A stretch of 64,000 nt of DNA from Ascidia mentula (lineage: Eukaryota > Chordata > Ascidiacea > Phlebobranchia > Ascidiidae). The stretch covers positions 14,389,001 to 14,453,000 of the forward strand of contig OX387199.1 of the NCBI GenBank assembly GCA_947561715.1. The letters are read 5' to 3'. Below, piece after piece: positions 63,020-64,000 of the stretch. Below the pieces are notes generated by a model. It searched no databases. It was not told the DNA's origin and saw nothing but the letters and a program-made list of their open reading frames with translations. The number at the start of each line of letters is the position of its first letter. The stretch's first letter is position 1. Both the position numbers and the translations under genes were made by a program.

Positions 63020-63651
63020 CGCAATTCTTGAACTGGAAGTCATCGATATATACCGCGCTACCAGGGTTGATGATCGGGTAACCAGCTCTCATTTCCACTT
63101 GAAACGGTTGCTTTGTGTTCAGGTTTAACACGATTTCTGACGTCAACCACTTGTTGGTGTGAAGTCCGTGAAACCACCACTGTCTCACCAGAGGGCGCTG
63201 CTGATCTTTTATGTTGGCGCCCAACACTAAATTAATTTCCAATCGAGGAATCTACAATGTGATATAAAATGAAATGAATGCAAAGCGTTCATCTAAGAAA
63301 GAAACGGCAATCCAAGTGATACGCGAGCACCTTTCCGTAATTTGCGGCTATAGTTCGAATTTAAAAAAATCGTAATTGATCACAAAATGTTTGTTACTTC
63401 ATCCCCTAGGTTACTTTGTAACACTAAATTGGTACGCAGCCACAAAAAGGTTGGCAATCACTGATTTAAGGCATTGAAAACAGAAGAAATCAACATTAAC
63501 TGTATTAAGTATTAGTCACTCACCAAAGGTCCCATGATGTAGTAACTAAACGACAAATCGCATGAGCAGTTACTATTTGCCACGACAAGTGGGCTTCTGA
63601 AGTGTGTGATGGATGTGTCAGAAATGGAAAGGTGAAGTCGTTTTCCAGTTG
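63020..63651 (-). CDS. Second MAM-domain gene, partial (2 exons, runs off the window)
   Basis: Exons 63524-63651 (128 nt) and 63020-63251 (232 nt) encode the latter half of a MAM domain. Landmarks are ATGKRLHLSISD, SPLVVANSNCSC, FSYYIMGPL, LEINLVLG, WLTSEIVLNL and AVYIDDFQFKNCG. The first exon has exactly the length and phases of exon 5 at 50453-50580, and the second aligns with exon 6 there, so the two genes are paralogues in the same orientation. The model ends at a donor (GTTAGT) and the upstream part lies beyond the right end of the window. Confidence 0.72.
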
Positions 63652-64000
63652 CTACAACAACAAAAATTGAATGAATTGTAAAAAGGTTATGACTCGAAAC
63701 AGTTTGACAGGAAAAATGATTTAATTAAATACCAGCTAATATTTCGTGCAATTAAAACCTAGTACAATTTTAAATTTGTTTTTGTTTTTGTTACAATCCT
63801 GCTAATACGTGCTTAGGATTAGGTCTCTACAACTAAAAAACAAAAACTTTGTTCAGGTTGTTGTACATGCCATCAATACTACGACAGGATTTAACAAAAT
63901 TGTCCTGCGAAGGTCGCCAGAGTTCGTTCTGACGTTAAATGCGTCCGATTTTTTCACCACTATGTGTGACTATAGTAAACGGACAATTGTTAGTAACCTA
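63652..64000. other. Intron or upstream sequence of the second MAM gene
   Basis: No exon is recognisable in these last 349 bases. They are presumably intronic for the minus-strand MAM gene. Confidence 0.4.

Noticed and set aside
63400-63470. A third hAT MITE end (aaggttggcaatcactg near 63450)
   Set aside because: One end looks right but I could not find the partner end or a target duplication.

Overview
The window looks like invertebrate animal nuclear DNA, most probably an ascidian (Ciona-type). The base composition is AT-rich, host genes are cut into many small exons by introns of roughly 60-400 bp, and the genes are animal-specific: a gel-forming mucin/von Willebrand factor (VWF) relative, a WAVE/SCAR protein, MAM-domain ectoproteins and a rhodopsin-family GPCR. 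The species call is inference. The gene families were recognised by reading the translations.

Layout. 2-175 (+) is the C-terminal end of a GPCR. 1686-2625 is a 22-bp minisatellite. 2980-5413 is a short, young-looking but incomplete Ty3/gypsy-type LTR element on the minus strand. 8097-34649 (-) is one very large secreted protein gene that I could assemble in full: 83 coding exons with every splice phase agreeing, 11,106 nt of coding sequence and 3,701 residues. Its order is signal peptide, three VWD-C8-TIL assemblies, about 1,900 residues of cysteine-rich VWC-like modules, a fourth VWD-C8-TIL, a VWC-like module and a C-terminal cystine knot. Within the array, seven consecutive exons are repeated three times in tandem, each copy exactly 816 nt (272 residues) with the same seven exon lengths.

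36856-43818 (-) is a complete eight-exon WASF (WAVE/SCAR) gene of 454 residues, including an apparent GC-AG intron. 46.1-48.3 kb holds a LINE reverse-transcriptase relic, a decayed partial copy of the neighbouring MAM locus, and a 493-bp fold-back element with about 100-bp inverted arms, each carrying a hammerhead-like core.

50112-53011 (-) carries six exons of a MAM-domain ectoprotein, including an inferred 8-nt microexon. 53352-56665 (-) is a four-exon type II membrane protein with a cysteine-rich ectodomain. A paralogous MAM gene enters from the right end (63020-63651, -). The space from 56.7 to 63.0 kb shows no gene I can support.

Mobile DNA is concentrated in introns and intergenic spaces: hAT-type MITEs at 37562 and 55488, an LTR fragment at 29.6 kb, a second fold-back at 27.27 kb and a tRNA-like sequence at 22.1 kb. 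Most host genes here encode extracellular or membrane proteins; WASF is the intracellular exception. No operon, CRISPR or rRNA gene is visible.
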